A DNA stretch of 64,000 nt, taken from NCBI GenBank assembly GCA_963747405.1, contig CAVVFG010000011.1, positions 26,156 to 90,155 on the forward strand, in the 5' to 3' direction. Positions 56,993 through 64,000 of the stretch are shown piece by piece. How positions within the stretch are numbered: position 1 is the stretch's first letter; each line of letters begins with the position of its first letter. The translations under genes were made by a program, and so were the position numbers. The DNA is from Fodinibacter sp963747405. Lineage in GTDB: Bacteria > Actinomycetota > Actinomycetes > Actinomycetales > Dermatophilaceae. The notes under the pieces were generated by a model, which was not told where the DNA came from, made no database searches, and was given only the letters and a program-made list of their open reading frames with translations.

Positions 56993-58645
56993 GTGGCAGC
57001 TCACCTGAACGACGACGAGAAGCAGCTCGCCGGGCTGGGCTACGAGCAGGAGCTCAACCGGAGCTGGTCCGGGTTCTCCGACTTCGCGATCTCCTTCTCG
57101 ATCATCTCCATCCTGGCCGGCTGCTTCACCACCTTCGGCCAGGCCTGGAACAACGGCGGTCCGATCGCGATCTCCATCGGCTGGCCGATCATCTCGGCGT
57201 TCATCCTGGTCTTCGGCTTCTGCATGAGCGAGCTCGTGTCGGCCTACCCCACGTCGGGCGGCATCTACTGGTGGGCGAGCAAGCTGGGCGGCGCGAAGGC
57301 CGGCTACTACACGGGCTGGCTCAACCTGATCGGCCTGCTCGCCGTCGACGCATCGGTGGCCTACGGCTGCGCCACGTTCTTCGACCCGTCGTTCAGCACG
57401 ATGAGTGAGTCCTGGGCGGCGGGCTACAACCTGCAGCGCGTCTTCTGGATGTTCCTCGTCGTGCTCGCCCTGACCGCCATGGTCAACATCTTCGGGGGTG
57501 CCATCCTCGACAAGCTCAACGACGTCTCCGTGTGGTGGCACGTCGTGGGTGCCGCGATCATCATCGCGATCCTGATCTTCCTGCCCGACAGGCACATGAG
57601 CATCAACGACGTCTTCACGATGCGGGTCAACAACAGCGGTGGCCTCGCCGACGATCAGACCAGCGGCCTGGGGTACTGGCTGTACGTGCTGCCCCTGGGC
57701 TCCCTGCTCACGCAGTACACGATCACCGGCTACGACGCGTCGGCCCACCTGTCCGAGGAGACGCACTCGGCCGCCGACGGTGCGGCGAAGGGCATCTGGC
57801 GCTCCATCTTCTACCCCGCGATCGGCGGATGGATCCTCCTGCTCGCCTTCCTCTTCGCCGTCCAGGACCCGGCGGGCGTGACCGCCGGCGGCGGAGGCGT
57901 CGCCGTGATCTTCGAGCAGGCGCTCAGCTCGGGCTGGGCGGGCACCGTGCTGCTCATCGCGAGTGTGGGTCAGTTCTTCTGCACGACGGCCTGCATGACG
58001 TCGACCAGCCGGATGCTGTTCGCGTTCTCCCGCGACGGCGCGGTCCCGGGCGCCTCGCTGTGGGCCAGGCTCAACTCGCGCAAGGTGCCGGCCAACGCGG
58101 TGCTGATCTCCACGCTGGTGGCCGCCCTCATCACCATCCCGGCGCTCGTCGAGGTGAACATCGGCACCGAGGAGGCGCCGATCATCGTGCCGACGGCCTT
58201 CTACGCGGTCGTGTCGGTCGCCGTGATCGGCCTGTACCTCGCGTTCCTCATCCCCATCTTCCTGCGCTGGCGGGCGGGTGACGCGTTCAGGCAGGGCGCG
58301 TGGAACCTCGGCTCCAAGTGGAGGTGGATGGCCCCCGTCGCGTGCCTCGAGATCGTCGTCGTGAGCATCTACTTCGTGCTGCCGTTCACTCCGGCCGGCA
58401 CCCCGGGCAACGCCGACTTCGCGTGGAAGTACGTGAACTACGCGCCGATCCTCACCGGCGGTACGCTGCTGCTGCTGTGGATCGGGTGGCACCTGTCGGC
58501 CAAGAAGTGGTTCACCGGCCCGAAGACCACGATCGACCTGCCCGAGGGCGTCACCGCAGCCGACGAGATCGCGATGGAGCACCATGGCAAGAAGGCGCAC
58601 GGTGGCCAGGTGCACGAGCAGAAGACCGACGACCCGGTCTCCTGA
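56993..58645 (+). CDS. APC-superfamily amino-acid/amine permease
   Basis: A 550-residue permease with about twelve membrane segments and the APC-type first helices (FSDFAISFSIISILAGCFTTFGQAW). It belongs to the GABA/choline/amine branch of the family, with a C-terminal acidic and His-rich tail (HHGKKAHGGQVHEQKTDD). GTG 56993 is chosen since GGGAG precedes it and family similarity begins there, although the frame is open upstream. It is four bases from the choline-kinase-like gene and in an operon with the FAD dehydrogenase, suggesting uptake of a methylated amine or amino alcohol. Confidence 0.88.
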   Translation: MAAHLNDDEKQLAGLGYEQELNRSWSGFSDFAISFSIISILAGCFTTFGQAWNNGGPIAISIGWPIISAFILVFGFCMSELVSAYPTSGGIYWWASKLGGAKAGYYTGWLNLIGLLAVDASVAYGCATFFDPSFSTMSESWAAGYNLQRVFWMFLVVLALTAMVNIFGGAILDKLNDVSVWWHVVGAAIIIAILIFLPDRHMSINDVFTMRVNNSGGLADDQTSGLGYWLYVLPLGSLLTQYTITGYDASAHLSEETHSAADGAAKGIWRSIFYPAIGGWILLLAFLFAVQDPAGVTAGGGGVAVIFEQALSSGWAGTVLLIASVGQFFCTTACMTSTSRMLFAFSRDGAVPGASLWARLNSRKVPANAVLISTLVAALITIPALVEVNIGTEEAPIIVPTAFYAVVSVAVIGLYLAFLIPIFLRWRAGDAFRQGAWNLGSKWRWMAPVACLEIVVVSIYFVLPFTPAGTPGNADFAWKYVNYAPILTGGTLLLLWIGWHLSAKKWFTGPKTTIDLPEGVTAADEIAMEHHGKKAHGGQVHEQKTDDPVS

Positions 58646-58649
58646 CGTC

Positions 58650-59555
58650 GTGACGCTGAGCGACCTCGAGCAGCTGCTCGACGGCATCCCCGTCCTCACC
58701 GGGCAGGGGCGCCAGGTGACGCCGCTGCCCGGTGGTCTGACCAACACCAACTACCGGGTGCGCACCGACACCGGGCTCGACGTCGTCGTGCGGGTGTCGG
58801 CTCCCGAGACCGGGCTGCTGGGCGTCGACCGGCACGCCGAGCACGTCAACACGCTTGCGGCGGCGGCCGCCGGCGTCGGGGCGCCGGTGCTCGACTACCT
58901 TCCGGGCCGCGGGCTGATGGTCGTCGGGTTCCTCCCCGGCCGCACCTGGACCGACGCCGACGTCGCGGCCAACCTGCCGCGGCTGGCCGCTGCGCTCCAG
59001 CGCCTGCACGGTGGGCCGGCGTTCGTCGGCCGGTTCGACATGTTCGCCCTGCGCCGCCGCTACCTCACCCTCGTGCGCGAGCACGGCTTCCGGATGCCGG
59101 CCGGCTACGTCGCGCTCGAGCCGTTCGCGGACCGCCTCGAGCAGGTGATCGCGCTGGCGCCCGAGCCACTGGCGCCGTGCCACAACGACCTGTTGGCTGC
59201 CAACGTGCTCGATGACGGCGCAGACCTGCGGATCATCGACTACGAGTACTCCGGCATGAACGAGCCGTCCTTCGAGCTCGGCAACGCGATGGCGGAGGCC
59301 CGGCTCGGCGAGGAGCCGCTCACCCGGCTGTGCGCCGCCTACTACGGCCGGCACGACGACGCGCTCGTGGCTCGGGCCGAGCTGTGGGGCTGGCTGGCGC
59401 GGTACGGCTGGACCCTGTGGGGGATGATCCAGGACGGCACCAGCCCGCTCGAGTTCGACTTCTGGGAGTGGTCGATGGCCAAGCTGGAGCCGGCCCAGGA
59501 GCTCGCCACCAGCCCGCGGTTCGAGGCGCTGCTCGCCCGCGCAGCCACCCGATGA
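58650..59555 (+). CDS. Choline/ethanolamine kinase-like phosphotransferase
   Basis: A 301-residue APH/choline-kinase-family protein. Conserved catalytic loop PCHNDLLAANVL (Asp about 185) and metal-site IIDYEYSGMNEPSFELGN are both present, with the N-terminal PLPGGLTNTNYRV nucleotide-binding loop. Substrate by family would be choline, ethanolamine or a related amino alcohol. GTG 58650 lies four bases after the permease stop, and its stop overlaps the dehydrogenase start (ATGA). Confidence 0.88.
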   Translation: MTLSDLEQLLDGIPVLTGQGRQVTPLPGGLTNTNYRVRTDTGLDVVVRVSAPETGLLGVDRHAEHVNTLAAAAAGVGAPVLDYLPGRGLMVVGFLPGRTWTDADVAANLPRLAAALQRLHGGPAFVGRFDMFALRRRYLTLVREHGFRMPAGYVALEPFADRLEQVIALAPEPLAPCHNDLLAANVLDDGADLRIIDYEYSGMNEPSFELGNAMAEARLGEEPLTRLCAAYYGRHDDALVARAELWGWLARYGWTLWGMIQDGTSPLEFDFWEWSMAKLEPAQELATSPRFEALLARAATR

Positions 59556-62056
59556 GCACCTCGGCCGGCGACACCCTTCCCGCCCGGGCGCGGGTGGTCG
59601 TCGTGGGCGGCGGTATCGTCGGCGCGTCGACGGCCTACCACCTGGCGCACCTCGGCGAGGCCGACGTGCTGCTGCTCGAGCAGGGGACCCTGTCGTGCGG
59701 CACCACTTGGCACGCCGCCGGGCTGGTCGGGCTGCTGCGGGCCAGCGAGAGCGGCACCCGGCTCGTGCAGCACTCCGCCGCGCTCTACCAGCGGCTCGAG
59801 GCCGAGACCGGCCTGGGCACCGGCTACCGGCAGTGCGGTGGACTGGTCGTCGCGCGCACCGACGACCGGATGACCGCGCTGCGGCGCACCGCGGCCACCG
59901 CCGCGGCCTACGACCTCGAGTGCGCGCTGCTCACGCCCGGGCAGGCCGGGGAGCGGTACCCGTTGCTGCGCACGGAGGACCTCGCCGGAGCGATCTGGCT
60001 GCCCGGTGACGGCACGGCCAACCCCACCGACGTCACCCAGTCGCTCGCCAAGGGTGCCCGCCAACTCGGCGTGACGGTGCGAGAACGGGTGCGCGTCACC
60101 GGGTTCGACGTCGTGGCTGACGCCGCTGCCCCCGGTGGACGTCGGGTGCGCGGCGTGCGCACCGACGCCGGTGACGTCGAGTGCGAGGTGGTCGTCAACT
60201 GCGCCGGGCAGTGGGCCAAGGCGGTCGGTGCACTGGCCGGGGTCGGCGTGCCGCTGCACTCCGCCGAGCACTTCTACGTCGTCACCGAACAGGTGGACGG
60301 GGTGCACCGTGGCCTGCCGATCCTGCGCGACCCCGACGGCTGGACCTATGTCAAGGAGGAGGTCGGCGGGCTCGTCGTGGGCGGGTTCGAGCCCGAGGCG
60401 AAGCCGTGGGTGGCCCCCGAGGACATCCCGTACCCCTTCGAGTTCCAGCTGCTCGACGAGGACTGGGAGCACTTCTCGGTGCTGATGCAGAGCGCCGTCC
60501 ACCGCCTGCCGGTGCTCGAGCGCACCGGCATCCGCAGGTTCTACAACGGCCCCGAGAGCTTCACGCCCGACAACCAGTTCATCTTGGGCGAGTCGCCCGA
60601 CGTCGCCGGCTTCTTCGTCGGCGCCGGGTTCAACTCGGTCGGCATCGCGTCGGCGGGTGGCGCCGGGCAGGCCCTGGCGCAGTGGGTCGTCGCCGGCGCC
60701 CCACAGGAGGACCTCGCCCTGGTCGACATCCGACGCTTCGCGCCCTTCCATGCGAGCACCCCGTGGCTGCATGCGCGGGTGTCGGAGGTGCTGGGACTGC
60801 ACTACGCGGTCCCCTGGCCGAACCGTGAGCTCGACTCCGCACGGCCGTTCCGCTGTTCTCCCGTCCACGACCGGCTGGCCGCTGCCGGTGCGTGGTTCGG
60901 CTCGAAGATGGGCTGGGAGCGACCCAACTACGTTGTGCCACAAGGTGTTGCAGCCGCAGACCGGCCGGCGACCTACGGCTGGGGCCGCCAGCCCTGGCAC
61001 GAGTGGGTCGACGAGGAGCAGCGGGCCACGCGCGAGGCCGTCGCCCTGTACGACCAGACCTCCTTCGGCAAGCTGCGCGTGCACGGCCCGGACGCGCTCG
61101 CCCTCCTGCACCGGGTCTGCACCGCCGACGTCGACCGGGCCGTGGGGGCGGCGGTCTACACCGGCATCCTCAACGACCGCGGTGGCTACGAGGCTGACGT
61201 CACGGCGACCCGGGTCGCCGCCGACGAGTGGCTCGTGGTCACCAGCGCGGGCTCGCCGGTGCGCGATGCCGACTGGCTGCGACGGCACGTCGCCCCCGGC
61301 TGGCGGGCGGTCGTCGAGGACGTCACCACCGCGTACGCCGTGTTCGGCGTGATGGGCCCGCACTCGCGCGAGCTGTTGTCCGGGCTCACCGCGGCCGACC
61401 TGGGTGATGGCGCCTTCCCGTTCGCCACGAGCCGCGTGGTCGACCTCGGCCCGGCGCGGGTGCGCGCCACCCGGATGACCTACGTGGGCGAGCTGGGCTG
61501 GGAGCTCACGGTGCCCACCGAGCTGGCCACCGGGGTGTGGGACCGCATCGTCGACGCGGGAGCCGACCTCGAGCTGCGCCTGGCCGGCTACTACGCCATC
61601 AACGCGCTGCGGCTCGACAAGGGCTACCGGGCGTTCGGCCCCGAGCTCGGCCCGGACCGTACCCCGGTCGAGGCCGGGCTGACCTTCACCTGCGACCTGT
61701 CCGGCGACCGCGCGTTCGTGGGCCGCGAGGCCGTCGAGCGGCAGCGCGCCGACGGCCCGACGCGCCGGCTGGTGTCGTTCGTGGTCGACGACCCCGCGGC
61801 CGTGCTCTGGGGCGGTGAGCTGCTGCTGCGCGACGGTCGCCCGGCCGGTCAGGTGACCAGCGCCGCGAGCAGCGCCACGATGGGCGCCGCCGTCGGGCTG
61901 GCGTGGGTGTGGGACCCAGGTGGTGGGCCGGTGGCGACAGGGGCGCTTCGTGCCGCCGCCGAAGGATGTGAGGTGGACGTGCTGGGGAGGCGGCACACCG
62001 TGCGGATCTCGGTGCGCGCACCGCACGATCCGGCGAACACCAGGATTCACTGTTGA
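59552..62056 (+). CDS. FAD-dependent dimethylglycine/sarcosine dehydrogenase with GcvT-type C-terminus
   Basis: An 834-residue two-part enzyme. The N-terminal DAO-type flavin domain (about 1-430) has GGGIVGASTAYHLA and TTWHAAGLVGLL, where the His of WHAAG is the covalent-FAD residue in dimethylglycine dehydrogenases. The C-terminal GcvT/aminomethyltransferase-like domain (about 440-830) has tetrahydrofolate-type FSKL/LYDQTSFGKL and GYYAINALRLDKGYRAFGPEL segments. It should oxidatively demethylate dimethylglycine or sarcosine and pass the one-carbon unit to folate. Operon context with a permease and choline-kinase-like protein fits choline/betaine breakdown. Confidence 0.9.
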   Translation: MSTSAGDTLPARARVVVVGGGIVGASTAYHLAHLGEADVLLLEQGTLSCGTTWHAAGLVGLLRASESGTRLVQHSAALYQRLEAETGLGTGYRQCGGLVVARTDDRMTALRRTAATAAAYDLECALLTPGQAGERYPLLRTEDLAGAIWLPGDGTANPTDVTQSLAKGARQLGVTVRERVRVTGFDVVADAAAPGGRRVRGVRTDAGDVECEVVVNCAGQWAKAVGALAGVGVPLHSAEHFYVVTEQVDGVHRGLPILRDPDGWTYVKEEVGGLVVGGFEPEAKPWVAPEDIPYPFEFQLLDEDWEHFSVLMQSAVHRLPVLERTGIRRFYNGPESFTPDNQFILGESPDVAGFFVGAGFNSVGIASAGGAGQALAQWVVAGAPQEDLALVDIRRFAPFHASTPWLHARVSEVLGLHYAVPWPNRELDSARPFRCSPVHDRLAAAGAWFGSKMGWERPNYVVPQGVAAADRPATYGWGRQPWHEWVDEEQRATREAVALYDQTSFGKLRVHGPDALALLHRVCTADVDRAVGAAVYTGILNDRGGYEADVTATRVAADEWLVVTSAGSPVRDADWLRRHVAPGWRAVVEDVTTAYAVFGVMGPHSRELLSGLTAADLGDGAFPFATSRVVDLGPARVRATRMTYVGELGWELTVPTELATGVWDRIVDAGADLELRLAGYYAINALRLDKGYRAFGPELGPDRTPVEAGLTFTCDLSGDRAFVGREAVERQRADGPTRRLVSFVVDDPAAVLWGGELLLRDGRPAGQVTSAASSATMGAAVGLAWVWDPGGGPVATGALRAAAEGCEVDVLGRRHTVRISVRAPHDPANTRIHC

Positions 62057-62086
62057 CTCGTGCGCAACAGGGCTACTCTCTCTACC

Positions 62087-62698
62087 ATGGCAGCAGGGGC
62101 CGCGCGGCACCGCGCTCCCAGGAAATCGCGCGGGAGCACCGGCAACGTCCTGCAGGCGCTCGGCGTCGCAGGCGGCGGGCTCCTCGCTGTCGCGGTGATG
62201 ACCGCGCTCGCCGGTGGCCCTGCCCCGTCCGAGACCCTGGTGGCTGCCTCGCCCACCGCGTCCACGGTGGCGACGACCGCCGGTGCCATCGCCGCCCGGG
62301 GCGCTACGTCGGTGGTGCGCCAACCCGCCGTCGAGGTGACCGCCACGGCATCCATCTGGTCGGTCCCGGGGCGCCCCCGCCCCCGCCCGATCGGGCCCAC
62401 CATCCCCGCCCCGCCGAGCCCTGCACCGACGCCGCCGGCGCCCACGCCGGCCGCGCACCAGACCCCTACGCCGACCCCCCCCACTCCGAGCCCCACGCCG
62501 ACCCCGACCCACCGGTCGCGGGTGCAGCCACCGCCCGTCGTGCACCCGCCCGCGCCGGTGCCCACCCCGACGCCGACGCCGACGCCGACGCCCACCCCGA
62601 CGCCGACGCCGGCCGATCCGCCGGCCTCCCCGGTCGCCCCGTTGCCCCTTCAGCCGGCCCCGCTCGACGCGCCATCGCCCGAGGCCCCGGTCGGCTGA
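62087..62698 (+). CDS. Proline-rich, membrane-anchored hypothetical protein
   Basis: A 203-residue protein with a basic N-terminus, one hydrophobic segment (about 28-48) and a long extracytoplasmic Pro/Thr/Ala-rich region. It contains near-perfect Pro-Thr dipeptide repeats (coded by CCGACG units around 62560-62610). No enzymatic domain, LPXTG motif or Cys is evident. Such proteins may span or coat the cell wall. ATG 62087 is chosen; a GTG at 62060 is in frame. Confidence 0.65.
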   Translation: MAAGAARHRAPRKSRGSTGNVLQALGVAGGGLLAVAVMTALAGGPAPSETLVAASPTASTVATTAGAIAARGATSVVRQPAVEVTATASIWSVPGRPRPRPIGPTIPAPPSPAPTPPAPTPAAHQTPTPTPPTPSPTPTPTHRSRVQPPPVVHPPAPVPTPTPTPTPTPTPTPTPADPPASPVAPLPLQPAPLDAPSPEAPVG

Positions 62699-62722
62699 GC
62701 GCGCCGCGTCCTCCCAACTCGT

Positions 62723-62751
62723 TTGGGGCGGCGCGTGCTGGGCGGCATACT
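62723..62751 (+). promoter_or_regulatory. Candidate ssrA promoter
   Basis: TTGGGG (62723-62728) and CATACT (62746-62751) are spaced 17 bp, acceptable for a housekeeping sigma factor. They lie 71 bp upstream of the predicted mature 5' end of tmRNA, leaving room for a processed leader. Confidence 0.4.
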
Positions 62752-62822
62752 GGAAGGGCACCCGCGTGTTGTACCTGACGCGTGGTCGCACAACTGAACA
62801 GCGTGGGAGTGAGCCCCCTCAG

Positions 62823-63190
62823 GGGGGTGATCGGTTTCGACATTGGTCGGTTGGCCATGGGGAAGCGGGTCGAGGACGCACGGTTATCTCGTAAACGATC
62901 CGTGCAAACCAATAGGTGCCAATTCCAAGAGCACCGACTTCGCCCTCGCCGCCTGAGCGAGCTCCGAAGTCCGTTGGCCTGAGTTCGATCCTGACTCAGT
63001 AACCAGCGTCATCTAGGGATCTTGCTGCGTCGTCATGTCGGGGGACGGCGCGGGACTCTCACTCGACTGGGCCTGTCAGCGGACGTGTGCGTGCGAGCGC
63101 TGGGGCCGAGAAAATCCATAGCGCACTGCACCCGGAGAAGCCCTGGTGTTCCGTCAGTGGACGCGGGTTCGATTCCCGCCACCTCCACCC
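62823..63190 (+). ncRNA. ssrA: Transfer-messenger RNA (tmRNA)
   Basis: Rescues stalled ribosomes with SmpB. The acceptor stem is GGGGGTG (62823-62829) paired with CACCTCC (63180-63186), and the T-arm GCGGGTTCGATTCCCGC is at 63163-63179. The tag frame at 62918-62956 reads GCC AAT TCC ... GCC TGA, giving ANSKSTDFALAA. After the discriminator A (63187) the genome reads CCC rather than CCA, so the terminal A would be added enzymatically, or the junction with the integrated element altered it. A strong hairpin terminator follows. Confidence 0.95.
63163..63190 (+). other. Probable attachment site (attL) at the ssrA 3' end
   Basis: The tmRNA T-arm and acceptor 3' strand, a common integration target, are followed about 210 bp later by a tyrosine-integrase gene in the same direction. 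This is the usual left-end layout of an element inserted at ssrA. The direct repeat marking the other end would lie beyond the window. Confidence 0.55.
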
Positions 63191-63228
63191 CTGCGGTTCG
63201 CTCCCACGCTGTTCAGTGCTTGAAATGG

Positions 63229-63258
63229 GCCTGACCTGCACAAATGTGCAGGTCAGGC
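63229..63258 (+). terminator. Rho-independent-type terminator after ssrA
   Basis: GCCTGACCTGCACA (63229-63242) is exactly complementary to TGTGCAGGTCAGGC (63245-63258), giving a 13-bp stem with an AAAT-size loop. It is followed by GCTATTTG, a weak T-rich stretch. The rest of 63191-63403 has no gene; GGGGAGGATCC just before 63404 is the integrase ribosome-binding site. Confidence 0.85.
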
Positions 63259-63403
63259 GCTATTTGCCGCTTCAGGGCGTAGATGGATCGTGTCTAGACT
63301 TGTGTGGCCGGAAAACTGACACACAGCTGACACAGGGTGGTGCGCGCACGGGTTGCGCAAACCGGTGCGTGGCTCTCTGATAAGGCCTACACGGGGAGGA
63401 TCC

Positions 63404-64000
63404 ATGGCTGCGCCGGCGAAACTGCCCAGGGGGATCGTCCTGCATCGGGGTCGCTATCGCGTCAGGGTCGACTACGAGGGACGTACGCACTCCCTCGGCG
63501 TGTATCGACACTCTTACTGACGCGCGCGCTGCGCTTGATATCGCTCGCGGGCAGATGGCGCGCGGCCTGTTTGTGCCGCCAGCCGAGCGCCGGTCGGCCC
63601 GCAAGGCCGAGGTCGCGATGGTCGAAGCCCAGTCGGTGACGCTGAAGGAGTGGTCCGAGAAGTGGCTCCTCGCCCTGGAAGCCAACCCGGACCGTTCCCC
63701 GGCGACCGTCGTGTCGTACCGCTCTGTCCTCAAGAACCACGTTCTCGACGACCTCGGTGACATCCGATTGGCCGACCTGACCACTGAACGCGTAGCCGAC
63801 CATCTCGCTGCCCTTGGCCGGCAGCGTTCGACGCGGCACCCAGATGCTCGCGTCAATGGCGTAGCGCCGAACGTGGTGATCGTGCTCCGCTCGATGCTCA
63901 ACGCCGCGGTGCAGGCCAACGCCGGCGCCCTCGAGACGTTCGACTTTCCCAAGGCACCGAAGCATCGCAGGGTGCGCCCCGAGGACGAGCAAGGAGACGT
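63404..64000 (+). pseudogene. Tyrosine recombinase (phage/ICE integrase), frameshifted and cut by the window end
   Basis: ATG 63404 with a strong GGGGAGGATCC site starts an AP2-like arm-binding domain (RGIVLHRGRYRVRVDYEGRTHSLGVY). It then hits TGA at 63518-63520. Removing one base near C63506 restores DTLTDARAALDIARGQMARG and an open frame to the end of the window. The SAM-like core-binding domain is then visible (TLKEWSEKWLLALEANPDRSPATVVSYRSVLKNHVLDDLGDIRLADLTTE). The catalytic R-H-R-Y domain would be beyond the window. Its position beside the ssrA 3' end is classic for integrases. An error, an inactivating mutation or an internal start (ATG 63555) are alternatives. Confidence 0.7.

Noticed and set aside
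59342..62791. 1149-codon minus-strand frame opposite the FAD dehydrogenase
   Set aside because: Antisense shadow with compositional bias only.
62908..62917. ACCAATAGGT in tmRNA as a member of the CGACCAATAGGTC repeat family
   Set aside because: Only about eight bases match and the flanks differ; it sits in functional tmRNA sequence just before the tag, so likely chance.

Overview
The window is high-GC (about 70%) actinobacterial chromosome. The small WhiB1-type regulator, a 180-kDa NAD-glutamate dehydrogenase, a PdtaS-type histidine kinase, the tmRNA tag ANSKSTDFALAA, heavy GTG start use and GTGA/ATGA gene overlaps all fit. The gene set resembles Intrasporangiaceae/Dermatophilaceae-like Micrococcales; that placement is inference. 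Most genes are intact housekeeping or metabolic genes.

Layout. 0-9.8 kb: delta-1-pyrroline-5-carboxylate dehydrogenase, a DUF2505 protein, a WXG100-like small-protein pair, a 42-bp tandem repeat, a truncated M20 peptidase, a PLP decarboxylase, leucyl aminopeptidase and two membrane transporters. 10-17.5 kb: NAD-GDH, a second locus of the same repeat core, PdtaS, WhiB1 and a small membrane protein. 17.3-26.4 kb: a three-ATPase FHA-FtsK/EccC-like protein divergent from a compact Tad/Flp pilus operon (tadA, tadB, tadC, pilin-like, TadE, TadE-like, TadG-like).

26.4-40.1 kb is the most unusual part. Eleven genes (one apparently frameshifted) run on the minus strand: a membrane-anchored TPR protein, an NHL-propeller protein, a secreted 6-haem cytochrome, a wall-spanning-looking 7/8-haem cytochrome, a J-like/TPR protein, CcdA, ResB, CcsB, a TlpA-type thioredoxin, a 10-haem NapC/NirT-like cytochrome and a MerR/BldC-type regulator. 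A NarL-family two-component system is divergently transcribed from the upstream end, followed by a receiver-like protein lacking the phospho-Asp. Together they look like a self-contained multihaem electron-export module with its own System II haem-attachment machinery. No terminal reductase is present, so extracellular electron transfer across the Gram-positive wall is a hypothesis only.

43.4-53.2 kb: a SPASM radical-SAM maturase with a SEC-C tail, a LysE exporter, prfB, ftsE-ftsX with an EnvC-like M23 protein, smpB, a DUF2207 protein and CsbD. 53.3-62.7 kb: pyruvate carboxylase, then a permease / choline-kinase-like / dimethylglycine-dehydrogenase-like operon, then a proline-rich anchored protein. 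62.8-64 kb: ssrA (tmRNA), its terminator and the start of a tyrosine integrase with an apparent +1 frameshift. This is the left edge of an element integrated at the ssrA 3' end that continues beyond the window.
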